Source of the DNA: Ignavibacteriota bacterium
Lineage (GTDB): Bacteria; Bacteroidota; Ignavibacteria; Ignavibacteriales; Melioribacteraceae
Direction of reading: 5' to 3'
Length of the DNA: 64,000 nucleotides
Assembly: GCA_016713565.1 (NCBI GenBank)
Contig: JADJOX010000001.1
Span: 372,001 to 436,000 of the forward strand
Shown here one piece after another: positions 1 through 9,844 of the stretch (position 1 is the first letter of the stretch; every line of letters begins with the position of its first letter). The notes beneath the pieces were generated by a model. That model worked only from the letters and a program-made list of their open reading frames with translations, made no database searches and had not been told where the DNA came from. The translations under genes and the position numbers were made by a program.

Positions 1-1
1 A

Positions 2-718
2 CCAAATGGAGACCTTTGGGTTGGGACAAGAACAGAAGGAGTTTACAGGTTTAATAATAATGAAAATACTTGGCAAAGATTTACCGTAGAAAATGGACTT
101 TCGAGCAATACAATTGTATATATTTTTGCAGAAAATGATAATAGCGTTTGGATAGTTACAGACAAAGATATATTGCATTATGATGGAAATAACTGGACAA
201 AGGGTGTGTTTTCCAATTACTTTAAAATTGCAAGAGATGGTATTTCAATTCACAGGACAAAAGATGGAAGTCTGTGGATAAATCAAAATCCTCCAATTTG
301 GTATAGACAAGCATTATACAAAGAAAAAATTTCTTCTAACTTGCGTGAGAAATTTAAAACAATAAAACATTTTCCGGATAATATAGCACCAGATACAAAA
401 GTGACATTTTATCTTGAAAAAATCTCTCAACCCGGAAATGTAATTATTTCGTGGTCCGGAACAGATCCATGGAAATCAACATCCAGTTCCTTGTTAGATT
501 ATTCATATAGAATTGATAATAACAAATGGTCGCAATTCGGGAAGAAAACCAATAATATATTTTTAGCTTTAGATAATGGCAATCATATTTTTCAAGTAAA
601 AGCTAGAGATTCAGATTTTAATGTTGATTTAACTCCTGCCGCAATTACTTTTTATGTTATTCCACCGGTTTGGAAGCAGACTTGGTTTATTTTTTTAATT
701 TTTCTTTTTTATCCATAA
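2..718 (+). CDS. HTCS regulator, N-terminal fragment: beta-propeller sensor and Y_Y_Y domain (5' cut by window, 3' frameshifted)
   Basis: The open frame enters from the window edge. It reads as two-component-regulator propeller blades (motifs such as GDLWVGTRTEGVYRF and ENGLSSNTI), then a Y_Y_Y immunoglobulin-like domain (around 400-660: SYRIDNNKWS, GNHIFQVKARDSD), then the start of a membrane segment (WKQTWFIFLIFLF) before a stop at 716-718. In HTCS proteins this periplasmic part binds an oligosaccharide released from the target glycan. The kinase half continues in the +1-shifted frame from about 705, so this is the first half of one broken gene. A missing T in the run 705-710 explains the break. 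The context, directly upstream of a long glycosidase cluster, fits a local regulator. Confidence 0.85.
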   Translation, partial: PNGDLWVGTRTEGVYRFNNNENTWQRFTVENGLSSNTIVYIFAENDNSVWIVTDKDILHYDGNNWTKGVFSNYFKIARDGISIHRTKDGSLWINQNPPIWYRQALYKEKISSNLREKFKTIKHFPDNIAPDTKVTFYLEKISQPGNVIISWSGTDPWKSTSSSLLDYSYRIDNNKWSQFGKKTNNIFLALDNGNHIFQVKARDSDFNVDLTPAAITFYVIPPVWKQTWFIFLIFLFYP

Positions 719-2397
719 TCTCATTTTTCATTATTTACTTGTACCATAGAAATAAAATAATTAAAGAAATATCTGAAACAAAAGTTAAACTCTTTGCAAA
801 TATATCTCATGAATTAAGAACACCATTAACACTTATTACCGGTCCCTTATTAAAAGTTTTAGATTCTCCACAATTATCAGATGAACTAAGAGGCCCGCTT
901 AACAGAATAAATAGAAATACGAACAGATTGCTTAGGTTAGTTAATCAAATACTTGATTTTAGAAAAATGGAAGCAAAGCAGCTAAAATTTAATCCTGAAT
1001 TTGGAGACATAATTGATTTTTTAAAAGAGGAAGTATTTGTATTTCTTGAAGCTGTTAAATCAAAAAACATTAATTTAACTTTTGAACCATACACAGATAG
1101 CTTGAACCTATTATTTGACCACGATAAGATTGAAAAAATAATTTTTAATTTAATCTCTAACGCGGTAAAGTTTACGCCGGCCAACGGAAGTATTAAAGTT
1201 ATAATAAATAAAATTTCTTCTAAGAAAATTAAAAAAGTTAGTTTTGCAGATAAGAAAATAAAATTTGATAACTGGCTGCAAATCATTATTTCCGATACAG
1301 GAATTGGGATATCAAAAAGTAATATTGAAAAGATTTTTAAAAGGTTTTATCAAGTTCAAGATAAAAAACATACATCAGTCGGTGGAACCGGAATAGGTCT
1401 TTCAGTTACTAAAGAATTAGTTAATGTACATTTTGGAGAAATAAGCGTTGAAAGTATTGAAGATAAAGGAACATCTTTTACTATTTTAATTCCGTTTCTT
1501 ATTGAAGAAATGTTAGGCGAAAAATTTATTTCTGATGAAACACCTACATCTGAATCAAACACTACTTTCTTAAATGAACATAAAAGTGATGGTAAATTGC
1601 AAGAATTATCAGAAAATTATTCTGAGCATGCAGACAAGTGCAAAATTCTTATTGTTGAAGATAATGATGATATGAGATCTTATATTAATGAAGAGCTGCA
1701 GAATGATTACAATATTCTTGAAGCGTCTAATGGAAATCAAGGTTTTGATATTGCATTAAATGAAACTCCTGAATTGATATTAAGTGATATTATGATGCCG
1801 CATACTGACGGAATTCAATTTTGTAAGAAAATAAAAACAGATGAAAGAACAAGTCACATCGCTGTTATTTTACTAACCGCAAAATCTTCAATGGAATCAA
1901 AAATTGAAGGATTGGAAACCGGCGCCGATGATTATATAACTAAACCATTTTACATTGATGAACTTAGACTAAGAATAAATAATATTATAGATTCTAGAAG
2001 GAAATTTAAGGAGCAATTTGCTAGAACATTAGACTTAAAACCATCGGATATTCAAATTACTTCATTCGATGAAAAATTTATTAAAAATGCTATTAACATA
2101 ATTGAAGAAAATATTGATGATTCTGAATTCAGTGTAGAAAAGTTTAGTCAACTAATTGGAATGAGCAGAGTATCGCTTTACAGCAAATTAAAAACGTTAA
2201 CAAATCATTCGGTTCAAGAATTTATATTTCTAATTAAATTAAAACGAGCCGCGCAATTATTAAGAGAATCAGGTAAAACTGTAACAGAAATTACATACGA
2301 TGTTGGTTTTAAAGATCCTTCTCATTTTAGCAAATTATTTAAAAAGCAATTTGGACAATCACCCAAATCTTATATGAATGAGCACAATAAGAAATAA
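670..2397 (+). CDS. HTCS regulator, C-terminal fragment: TM, histidine kinase, receiver and AraC-type DNA-binding domain
   Basis: This is the second half of the hybrid two-component regulator. In order: a transmembrane helix (residues about 8-25), HisKA with phospho-acceptor His47 in NISHELRTP, HATPase_c (NLISNAVKFTP N-box, DTGIGIS, GGTGIGLS), a receiver domain with Asp373 in LSDIMMP, and an AraC-type HTH at about 475-573 (EKFSQLIGMSRVSLYSKL, DVGFKDPSHFSKLFKKQFG). The TTG at 670 lies inside the upstream fragment and is only the formal frame opening. The natural protein would join the upstream frame at the T run 705-710. HTCS proteins sense a glycan fragment and activate the adjacent degradation genes in cis, which fits the enzymes starting at 2661. 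It could be a sequencing error, a pseudogene or a slippage site. Confidence 0.88.
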   Translation: MEADLVYFFNFSFLSIISFFIIYLYHRNKIIKEISETKVKLFANISHELRTPLTLITGPLLKVLDSPQLSDELRGPLNRINRNTNRLLRLVNQILDFRKMEAKQLKFNPEFGDIIDFLKEEVFVFLEAVKSKNINLTFEPYTDSLNLLFDHDKIEKIIFNLISNAVKFTPANGSIKVIINKISSKKIKKVSFADKKIKFDNWLQIIISDTGIGISKSNIEKIFKRFYQVQDKKHTSVGGTGIGLSVTKELVNVHFGEISVESIEDKGTSFTILIPFLIEEMLGEKFISDETPTSESNTTFLNEHKSDGKLQELSENYSEHADKCKILIVEDNDDMRSYINEELQNDYNILEASNGNQGFDIALNETPELILSDIMMPHTDGIQFCKKIKTDERTSHIAVILLTAKSSMESKIEGLETGADDYITKPFYIDELRLRINNIIDSRRKFKEQFARTLDLKPSDIQITSFDEKFIKNAINIIEENIDDSEFSVEKFSQLIGMSRVSLYSKLKTLTNHSVQEFIFLIKLKRAAQLLRESGKTVTEITYDVGFKDPSHFSKLFKKQFGQSPKSYMNEHNKK

Positions 2398-2565
2398 ATT
2401 GCAAAAATGAATAAAAATTAAGATAAAATTTTTGATTGCTGTTAAAGCTTAATTTTACTGAAATTTATTTAATAACATTTTTATCCCTTTTACTTAGATA
2501 CCTAAGAAATTAACAATTAGACAAGTAATCTCACCGCATTTGAACTAAATTTAAATTATAAAACT

Positions 2566-2590
2566 ATTTATTGACAGACAAACAATAAAT
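2566..2590. promoter_or_regulatory. 8-bp inverted repeat upstream of the GH63-like gene, possible operator
   Basis: Arms atttattg (2566-2573) and caataaat (2583-2590) are perfect inverted copies separated by 9 nt, 70 bp before the ATG at 2661. The position suits a regulator site, but arms this AT-rich arise by chance fairly often in this DNA. Confidence 0.2.
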
Positions 2591-2660
2591 CTTTTTGCTA
2601 TAATAATTAATTATAAAAAGTTTTCACCAATTAGTATGGAATCCTGTAAGGGAGAATTAA

Positions 2661-5543
2661 ATGATCCTACAAAAAAAAATTAAATGTTTATTCCAAATAA
2701 TGTTTATTATGTTTTTAATTTTTAACAATAATTTTGCTCAAAATTACTTTGATTTTGATAAGCTTAATAACAGTCATGATTTAAGCCTTCCTGATTGGGG
2801 TCCATATACCAAAAGATACATAGGCATATCGCATATACCAAAAAAAGAAAGTGGAATTCGTTTTGATCTTAGCGTATTCCCGGGATTTTACAGAAGAAAA
2901 GTTGAAGTACCAAATGTATTATTTGAAAATAATTACCATCCATGGGAAACTTCTTCTAATTTTGAGTATTTCTGTTTTAGACATGAACTAGAATGGAAGG
3001 ATAAAGTATATACTGATATTTCATATTCAAAATATTTAGAAAACGCAAGGTTAATAAGAATTGAATGCGTAAATAATACCGAATTAAATCAAAATCTTGC
3101 AGTTCATTTCATGGCTTCAATAAATTTCCCACCGCTTAAGGAATATAGTCCTTATACATCTTTGTGTCCCGCCGTTATTTCGCTGCCAAGCGGAAGTAAA
3201 TGGATTGATGCAATAGATTATAAAGTTTTAGATTACGCAAATCCCAGACCACAAGATAATCTTGTATATGACGGTAAGATGCGCGGTGAAATTAGAGCAA
3301 GTGGTTTTGTGAATGGTTCAGGAATAGGAAACGGATTTGGCAAAGATAAAGGAGATTTTGTTTCGTATAAATTTCTATTGGAACATCCATATAAAAATGC
3401 AGTTCTTTATATTCGTTATAGATTATCATTAGAAAAAGAATTAACTCTGCAAACTACAGGCATTTTAGAAAAGAATATTACTCTTAAGGGAAATTATTCG
3501 TTAAAATCTAATATAAATTTTGAAAAAATGAATATTTCCGGAGCTCATAATACAACAAAAGATTTATCTAATTCAAATTCTATTGATAATTTTTCAAATG
3601 TATTTATAAATATTGGAAATAAAAATGCCGGAGAATATGAATTAAATATAACTTCTAATGGAGGTAATGAAATTGAAATAGATGGGTTCTCAATTATAGA
3701 ATCGGAAACAATAGATGAAATTAAAATTGATCAAAAAATATGGAATCCGGTGCCAAAAATTATTTCGGGTCCAGTTAAAAATTCAATAATTTTAAAATAT
3801 GATGATGTGGATTTATACTATGGAATAATTTGGCAGTCGGATATTTATGATATAAGACAATGGTTCGGACGAGATATTGGGGATTATTTTAAACAAATGG
3901 CAAATGAACATGTCGCAATGTCATTTGAAGGAGAAGGAGAAGGTCATTTTACAAATATTTTTATAAAGCCTATTGAACTTGAACCACATTCCAGTAAAAA
4001 TATATATGGAGCCGTTTGTTCCGGAAACCAAGAAGAAGTATTTAACACTTTAAATTTATTTTATAATGCCAGACCAAAATATGAGGAAATATATTTAAAT
4101 GCTAAATCAAGCTTAACAAATTTTTCTTCAAAACCGGAAGGTGAGAAATATAAATTTAGTATTGAAAAATTAAATGCTACTTTGAACTCAAATGTTGTTT
4201 ATCCGGTTTATACTCAAAAGGAATATATTAAACATAGTGCCCCGGGAAGATGGTGGGATTGCTTATATACATGGGATTCAGGATTTATCGGATTAGGACT
4301 TTTACAATCCAACGTTCAAAAAGCAGTTGAAAATTTAAATGCTTATTTGCTGCCTTACGGATCACAATCTGCATTTATTCATCACGGTTCACCGGTTCCA
4401 GTACAATTTTATCTCTTTCTTGAGCTTTGGAATAAAACACAATCAAAAGAAATGCTGGAATATTTTTATCCTAGATTAAAACAATATCATGAATTTTTAG
4501 CTGGTCGGTTAGGAAGTTCTACAACAAATTCGCTAAATTCAAATCTACTCAAAACATGGGACTATTTTTATAACTCCGGCGGTTGGGATGATTATCCGCC
4601 TCAAAAATTTACACATGATAATTTATTAGAAAAAACAGTTACTCCCGTCATAAATACAGCACACGCAATAAGAACTGCAAAAATATTAAAAATGGCAGCA
4701 GATTATTTAGGCAAAACTGATGATATTGAATCATACAATTCAGATATTGATAAATTTAGTAAAGCTCTTCAGGAAAATTCTTGGGATAATGAATCCGGTT
4801 ATTTTAGTTATGTCATTCATGACTCAAATGGTAATCCATCAAAATTTTTAAAATATGAAGATGGAACTAATTTTAATATGGGATTGGACGGAGCCTATCC
4901 TCTTGTATCCGGAATTTGTGATAATATGCAAATCGAAAAACTTACAGAATCGTTAAAATCAGAAAAACAACTTTGGTCAAAAATTGGATTGTCAGCAGTT
5001 GATCAATCCGCTCCATATTATAGAATTGACGGGTATTGGAATGGAACTGTTTGGATACCGCATCAATGGTTTTTTTGGAAAACAATGTTAGATCTCGCGG
5101 AATCAGATTTTGCGTATAAAATTGCTATAACAGCTCTTAACTTATGGAAAGTAGAAACGGAAGCAACTTATAATTCAATGGAACATTTTATAATTAATAC
5201 TGGGAGAGGAGCCGGCTGGCATGAGTTTGGCGGATTATCATCGCCGTTATTGCTTTGGTATTCCGCATATTTTATTCCCGGTAATTTCACTGCCGGTTTT
5301 GATATTTGGATTGATAACAAAAAATGGTCCGATGATTTTTCGGAATTATCGGTAACGCTTAAAAATTACGGTTCTAAAAATGATGTGTCTTCTGTAATTG
5401 CTTGTATGAATCCTAATTTTAATTATATTGTTAAATGGAAAAATAAAGAAATTAAATGCAATGTAATAACAAACGGAACATTATCAATTGATATAAATTT
5501 TGAAAATGAAGACACTGGTATTCTAAAGGTATTAATACAATAA
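2661..5543 (+). CDS. Secreted GH63/MGH1-like alpha-glycosidase
   Basis: The 960-residue protein starts with a signal peptide ending near FNNNFAQ. After about 450 residues of beta-rich N-terminal region comes an (alpha/alpha)6-barrel domain. Motifs typical of GH63 and mannosylglycerate-hydrolase-like enzymes are RWWDCLYTWDSGF (about residue 530) and GGWDDYPP (about 640), where the Asp of the WDD motif is the expected acid. A C-terminal segment (VETEATYNSMEHF, GRGAGWHEFGGLSSPLL) completes the barrel. Such enzymes remove alpha-linked glucose or mannose residues; the exact substrate cannot be read from the sequence. The start has a clear ribosome site (aagggag, 2649-2655). It is the first gene of the degradation cluster and is followed 39 bp later by an esterase. 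Confidence 0.75.
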   Translation: MILQKKIKCLFQIMFIMFLIFNNNFAQNYFDFDKLNNSHDLSLPDWGPYTKRYIGISHIPKKESGIRFDLSVFPGFYRRKVEVPNVLFENNYHPWETSSNFEYFCFRHELEWKDKVYTDISYSKYLENARLIRIECVNNTELNQNLAVHFMASINFPPLKEYSPYTSLCPAVISLPSGSKWIDAIDYKVLDYANPRPQDNLVYDGKMRGEIRASGFVNGSGIGNGFGKDKGDFVSYKFLLEHPYKNAVLYIRYRLSLEKELTLQTTGILEKNITLKGNYSLKSNINFEKMNISGAHNTTKDLSNSNSIDNFSNVFINIGNKNAGEYELNITSNGGNEIEIDGFSIIESETIDEIKIDQKIWNPVPKIISGPVKNSIILKYDDVDLYYGIIWQSDIYDIRQWFGRDIGDYFKQMANEHVAMSFEGEGEGHFTNIFIKPIELEPHSSKNIYGAVCSGNQEEVFNTLNLFYNARPKYEEIYLNAKSSLTNFSSKPEGEKYKFSIEKLNATLNSNVVYPVYTQKEYIKHSAPGRWWDCLYTWDSGFIGLGLLQSNVQKAVENLNAYLLPYGSQSAFIHHGSPVPVQFYLFLELWNKTQSKEMLEYFYPRLKQYHEFLAGRLGSSTTNSLNSNLLKTWDYFYNSGGWDDYPPQKFTHDNLLEKTVTPVINTAHAIRTAKILKMAADYLGKTDDIESYNSDIDKFSKALQENSWDNESGYFSYVIHDSNGNPSKFLKYEDGTNFNMGLDGAYPLVSGICDNMQIEKLTESLKSEKQLWSKIGLSAVDQSAPYYRIDGYWNGTVWIPHQWFFWKTMLDLAESDFAYKIAITALNLWKVETEATYNSMEHFIINTGRGAGWHEFGGLSSPLLLWYSAYFIPGNFTAGFDIWIDNKKWSDDFSELSVTLKNYGSKNDVSSVIACMNPNFNYIVKWKNKEIKCNVITNGTLSIDINFENEDTGILKVLIQ

Positions 5544-5582
5544 AGAATATAACGTGTTTAATTTATTAGGAACTATAAAATT

Positions 5583-7217
5583 ATGTATCAATTAAAAATT
5601 ATTATTGCATTATTGTTTCCCCTTTTTTTTAGTAACAATTTCTTTTCACAGACAAAGCAATTTGAAATTACATTTGATGAATCAATTGCTACTACAAAAC
5701 TTACCGGTCGAGTATTTTTGATCATTTCAGAAACAAATGAAGTCGAACCTAGACTTCAGAAAAATGAGACACAAATTTTTGGAATTGACGTAGAACAAAT
5801 ATCTCCTGATTCTCAAGTCATCTTTAATGAAAAAATTTTGGGTTTTCCATTAGAGAGCATTAAGGACATAGAAAGTGGAGATTATTACGTTCAAGCAATG
5901 TTTAATTTATACACTAAATTCAGCAGGTCCGATGGGCATACAATATGGGCTCATATGGATCAATGGGAAGGGCAAGACTTTAAAATATCCCCTGGAAATT
6001 TCTACAGCAGTGTATTAAAGATTCACTTTAACAAATCAATAGATATAATCGAAAATCTCGTTTTAAATAAAGTAATTCCTCAAATTGAAATTCCCGAAGA
6101 TACAGAGTGGATAAAAAGAATAAAAATTAAAAGTGAAATTTTAACAAAATTTTGGGGGCATCCATTTTATTTAGGTGCTACAATACTTTTACCAAAAGGT
6201 TATTACGAACACCCTGAAGTTGAATATCCGGTACATTATATTCAAAGTCATTTTAGTCTTGATCCTTTATATAATTTTACAACAAATAATGATGAAAAAG
6301 AAAATGAAGGTTACGAATTTTATAAGACTTGGATTTCGGAAAATTTTCCAAGACTTATATGCGTTTTATTTCAGCACCCAACACCCTATTATGATGATTC
6401 ATACGCTGTGAATTCCGCAAACAATGGTCCGTTTGGAGATGCGATATTATCAGAATTAATTCCTGAAATTGAAAGCGAATTTAGAATCATTCGAAAACCC
6501 TATGCACGAATTTTATCAGGAGGTTCTACAGGTGGTTGGGAAGCTTTGGCACTTCAAGTTTATCATCCAGATTTTTTTGGCGGGACTTGGGTATTTTATC
6601 CGGATCCAATTGATTTTTCCCAGTATGGTTTAATAAATTTATATGAAGATGAAAACGCTTTTTTGGTTAAATTATCAGATTGGAGAAGTGCAGATCGCCC
6701 GATGAAGCGAACTAATATTGGTCAGCCTAAAATAACATATAGAGAAGTTAGCAGATATGAAAGTGTTTTAGGTAGCAAAAGAAGATCGGGTGAACAGCTC
6801 GCTATTTGGGAAGCGGTTTTCGGTCCGGTTGGTAATGACGGCTATCCAAAACCTTTATGGGATGCAAGTAATGGAATAATTGATAAAAGTGTTGTCGAAT
6901 ATATGAAAAATAATAACTACGATCTAAAATATTATATGGTAAAAAATTGGAATTGGCTGGGTCCAAAACTCGTTGGTAAATTACACTTCAGTTGCGGTGA
7001 CATGGATGGCTGGTATCTTAATTTAGGCACATACAAAATGGAAGAATTTTTAGAAAATGAAAAATTCCCTTATTACAATGGATCATTTGAATATGGACGT
7101 CCGCTTAAAGGTCATGGCTGGCGAGAAATTAATGACATTGAACTGATAAAGAAATTAAGTAATTATATTTTAGAAATAACACCTAAAGATGAACTTCCTG
7201 CAAAATGGTTATATTAA
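5583..7217 (+). CDS. Secreted alpha/beta-hydrolase, putative esterase
   Basis: A signal peptide (MYQLKIIIALLFPLFFSNNFFSQ) is followed by a beta-rich N-terminal region and an esterase-D-like alpha/beta-hydrolase domain. The nucleophile elbow is SGGSTGGWEAL with Ser315. An Asp lies in CGDMDGWYL and a late His in LKGHGWREI (about residue 511), so a triad can be assembled. The family is known for removing acyl or feruloyl esters from polysaccharides, so a de-esterifying role beside the glycosidases is plausible inference. Ribosome site aggaac lies before the ATG at 5583. At 544 residues it is longer than minimal esterases because of the extra N-terminal domain. Confidence 0.7.
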   Translation: MYQLKIIIALLFPLFFSNNFFSQTKQFEITFDESIATTKLTGRVFLIISETNEVEPRLQKNETQIFGIDVEQISPDSQVIFNEKILGFPLESIKDIESGDYYVQAMFNLYTKFSRSDGHTIWAHMDQWEGQDFKISPGNFYSSVLKIHFNKSIDIIENLVLNKVIPQIEIPEDTEWIKRIKIKSEILTKFWGHPFYLGATILLPKGYYEHPEVEYPVHYIQSHFSLDPLYNFTTNNDEKENEGYEFYKTWISENFPRLICVLFQHPTPYYDDSYAVNSANNGPFGDAILSELIPEIESEFRIIRKPYARILSGGSTGGWEALALQVYHPDFFGGTWVFYPDPIDFSQYGLINLYEDENAFLVKLSDWRSADRPMKRTNIGQPKITYREVSRYESVLGSKRRSGEQLAIWEAVFGPVGNDGYPKPLWDASNGIIDKSVVEYMKNNNYDLKYYMVKNWNWLGPKLVGKLHFSCGDMDGWYLNLGTYKMEEFLENEKFPYYNGSFEYGRPLKGHGWREINDIELIKKLSNYILEITPKDELPAKWLY

Positions 7218-7576
7218 AATATTTTGAATAGTATTTTTTGATTTTACAATATAAAAAAATGTCTATTAATAATATTAGTATATATAAGTTAATTTGCTAA
7301 AATAAGAATACGAATAATTTTTAAGTTTGATATATGGTATGATTATTTTTATGGTTGTGTTAATGTAATTCTTCATTTCGAATAAGTGAATTATTAACCA
7401 TACACAGGTATAAGCAGCTTTAATATGAAAATAATTTTAATTGCAAAAACGCAATGCAGAGTATTAAGCTGCATAACTAATTCAATATTCAGCGAAAGAA
7501 ATCTTATACATTCCAGTATATTATCCAATACATTTTTGATTTGTAAAATGCAAAATATTAACTAAAGGAATTAGCA
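7218..7576. other. Intergenic region of 359 bp without a gene
   Basis: AT-rich stretch between the esterase and GH92 genes. No convincing reading frame or terminator is seen. It contains the string tttgctaaaataa (from 7293) and a loose 6-bp inverted pair atggtt/aaccat (7351-7356, 7396-7401), so it may hold a separate promoter for the GH92 gene. Confidence 0.4.
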
Positions 7577-9844
7577 GTGTTTAAAATAAAAACCTCAGTT
7601 ATTTTACTAATTTTATTTTTAATTTCTGATATGTTAGGACAGGAAATAAATAAACTTCCTGCTGATTATGTTGATCCTTTTATTTGCACAATGGGAGATC
7701 ACGGACAATGGCTGCCCGCAGCAAATGTACCATTTGGGCTAATTAATCTTTGTCCTGATACTTATCCTGGTAGTTTAACTGCCGACGGCAATTTGGCGCA
7801 TGGAGGATATGATTATTCAGATACCCAAATTAGAGGTTTTAGTCACTTACACAAAGGCAGCTCGGGTGGAACTCGTTCTGTTAATCGTGCGGGACTTATT
7901 TCTTTATTACCTTTTGTTACAATTCCGTCAGACACTTTCTTTAAGAATCCTATATTAGATTTTGATAAGAGTACCGAGACAGCTAAAGCCGGTTATTATT
8001 CTGCATTACTTGTGAAGGATAATATTTTAGCCGAGTTAACCGCAACAGCACATTCCGGTTTTCATAGATACACTTTCACAAAAGGAAAAAAAGCAAAATT
8101 ATTTTTATTTGAAGGTAATACTGATCGTTCTAATGGTATAACATGCAGTATGAAAGATGCAAAAACAATTGAAGGTATTCAAGCAAGTTATAAAGGTATT
8201 TATTTTGTTATTAAATTTAATACCGCAGTTAGATCATCAGAAATATGGAATGGAAAAGAAGTTACTCATGGTAACTCATTGAATAAATTATCTAGTGGTG
8301 GATTGATTCTTGAATTTGGTGATCTTAAAGGTGAACCACTTGAAGTTAGAGTTGGAGTTTCCCTTACCAGCATAGAAGAAGCAAAAAATAATCTTGAAAT
8401 TGAAAATCCCGATTTCAATTTTAATTATATTAAAAATAAATCATTTAATAGCTGGAATGAAATTATAAGTAAGATAATTGTTGAAGGAAATGAGGAATAC
8501 AAGACAATTTTTTATACATCACTTTACAGAACTTGTCATTTACCACAGGTAATTAGTGATCTCAATAAAACCTATTTGGGATTTGATGAAAAAATACATA
8601 CTGCTGAAGGTTATAATTACTACGGTAATTTTGCATTCTGGGATTCATTTAGAACAAAATATCCATTATATAGTTTGTATCTGCCTTCAGTTTATCAAGA
8701 TATAGTTAAATCATTGATAAATATATATGAACAAGGTGATTGGGATAAACCTGATGGCCAACATCTTCCGCATGGTCCGGGATCGGGATTTGATATAAAA
8801 GGTAAAAATGGATTTATGCCCTTTGAAAATTGCCGTAATGAACATATGCTGATGGTTGTTACGGATTCATATTTCAAGAGTATCAGCGGTCTCGATGCAA
8901 AAACAATTTATCCTTATATCAAGAGAGAAGCTCTTGTACAAATGGGAGAAAAGTATGATAAAATAGGATATATACCCGCACGTCCGGATCAAACCGGCGA
9001 ATATTCTTGGGATAATTGGTGTGTGGCGCAAATCGCAAAGGAAATAGGTAATGAAAAAGATTATGAATATTTTATGAAACGAGCAAATTACTGGCGTAAC
9101 ACATGGGACCCGACCATAAGATTTTTTAGAGCGCGTGCTGCCGACAGTTCATGGCTGGATTTTCCTGAAGATCCGACAGTCAATCGTGAGAAATATACTT
9201 ATGAAGGAACTAAGTGGCATTGGCGCTGGAACGTTATCCACGATATGCCGTCTTTGATAGAAAACTTCGGTGGAAATGATGAATTTGTAAAAGAATTAAG
9301 TTATTTATTTGATAACGATCTTTACACTGCGGGAAATCAAATTGATCTTCATGTACCTTTTCTATTTAATTATGCAGGCGCTCCTTGGCTAACGCAAAAA
9401 TGGACTTACAAAATTCTAACCGAACCAATTTTGCAGCGTTATAAAACGCATGGATTTTTTGATAAACCAATTTTCGGAAGAATTTATAAAAACACACCTG
9501 ACGGCTATCTTGAAGAAATGGACGATGATTACGGATGTATGGCTGCATGGTATGCAATGAGCGCAATGGGACTTTACCAAGTTTGTCCGGGCGATCCTAT
9601 TTATCAAATTTCTTCTCCGATATTTAATAAAGTAACTCTTAAACTTAACGGGAAATTTTACTCCGGAAAAGAATTTGTTATAATTACCAAGAACTTGAGT
9701 AAAGAAAATTATTATATACAATCAGCTACTTTAAACGGTATTCCGTTGAACCGTTCGTTTATATCTCACAAAGAAATAATAAATGGCGGTGAGCTTGTAT
9801 TTGTTATGGGTAAAGAACCAAATAAAGAATGGGGAAGTAAATAG
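7577..9844 (+). CDS. GH92-family alpha-mannosidase-like enzyme, secreted
   Basis: The gene starts with GTG and encodes a signal peptide ending near SDMLGQ. The GH92 pattern is seen throughout: VDPFICTMGDHGQWLPAANV at the N-terminus, GFSHLHKGSSGG, FYTSLYRTCHLPQ, FAFWDSFRTKYPLY (about residue 355), WHWRWNVIHDMPSLIENFGG and the late catalytic-base region MDDDYGCMAAWYAMSAMGLY (about 648-667). GH92 enzymes are calcium-dependent exo-alpha-mannosidases. The usual GNDD and GNH motifs appear here in altered form (EMDDD; CRNEH), so specificity may differ from alpha-1,2-mannose. At 755 residues it has normal family length. Its product, mannose, matches the mannose/lyxose-type isomerase encoded at 26.0 kb. 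Confidence 0.88.
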   Translation: MFKIKTSVILLILFLISDMLGQEINKLPADYVDPFICTMGDHGQWLPAANVPFGLINLCPDTYPGSLTADGNLAHGGYDYSDTQIRGFSHLHKGSSGGTRSVNRAGLISLLPFVTIPSDTFFKNPILDFDKSTETAKAGYYSALLVKDNILAELTATAHSGFHRYTFTKGKKAKLFLFEGNTDRSNGITCSMKDAKTIEGIQASYKGIYFVIKFNTAVRSSEIWNGKEVTHGNSLNKLSSGGLILEFGDLKGEPLEVRVGVSLTSIEEAKNNLEIENPDFNFNYIKNKSFNSWNEIISKIIVEGNEEYKTIFYTSLYRTCHLPQVISDLNKTYLGFDEKIHTAEGYNYYGNFAFWDSFRTKYPLYSLYLPSVYQDIVKSLINIYEQGDWDKPDGQHLPHGPGSGFDIKGKNGFMPFENCRNEHMLMVVTDSYFKSISGLDAKTIYPYIKREALVQMGEKYDKIGYIPARPDQTGEYSWDNWCVAQIAKEIGNEKDYEYFMKRANYWRNTWDPTIRFFRARAADSSWLDFPEDPTVNREKYTYEGTKWHWRWNVIHDMPSLIENFGGNDEFVKELSYLFDNDLYTAGNQIDLHVPFLFNYAGAPWLTQKWTYKILTEPILQRYKTHGFFDKPIFGRIYKNTPDGYLEEMDDDYGCMAAWYAMSAMGLYQVCPGDPIYQISSPIFNKVTLKLNGKFYSGKEFVIITKNLSKENYYIQSATLNGIPLNRSFISHKEIINGGELVFVMGKEPNKEWGSK

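Noticed and set aside
2414..2456. Inverted repeat aaaattaag/cttaatttt after the HTCS gene as a terminator.
   Set aside because: The loop is 25 nt, arms are almost pure A/T and no T tract follows.
2571..2604. ttgaca and tataat boxes before the GH63-like gene as a sigma-70 promoter.
   Set aside because: The spacing is 22 bp, outside the usual 16-18, and FCB-group promoters have a different consensus.
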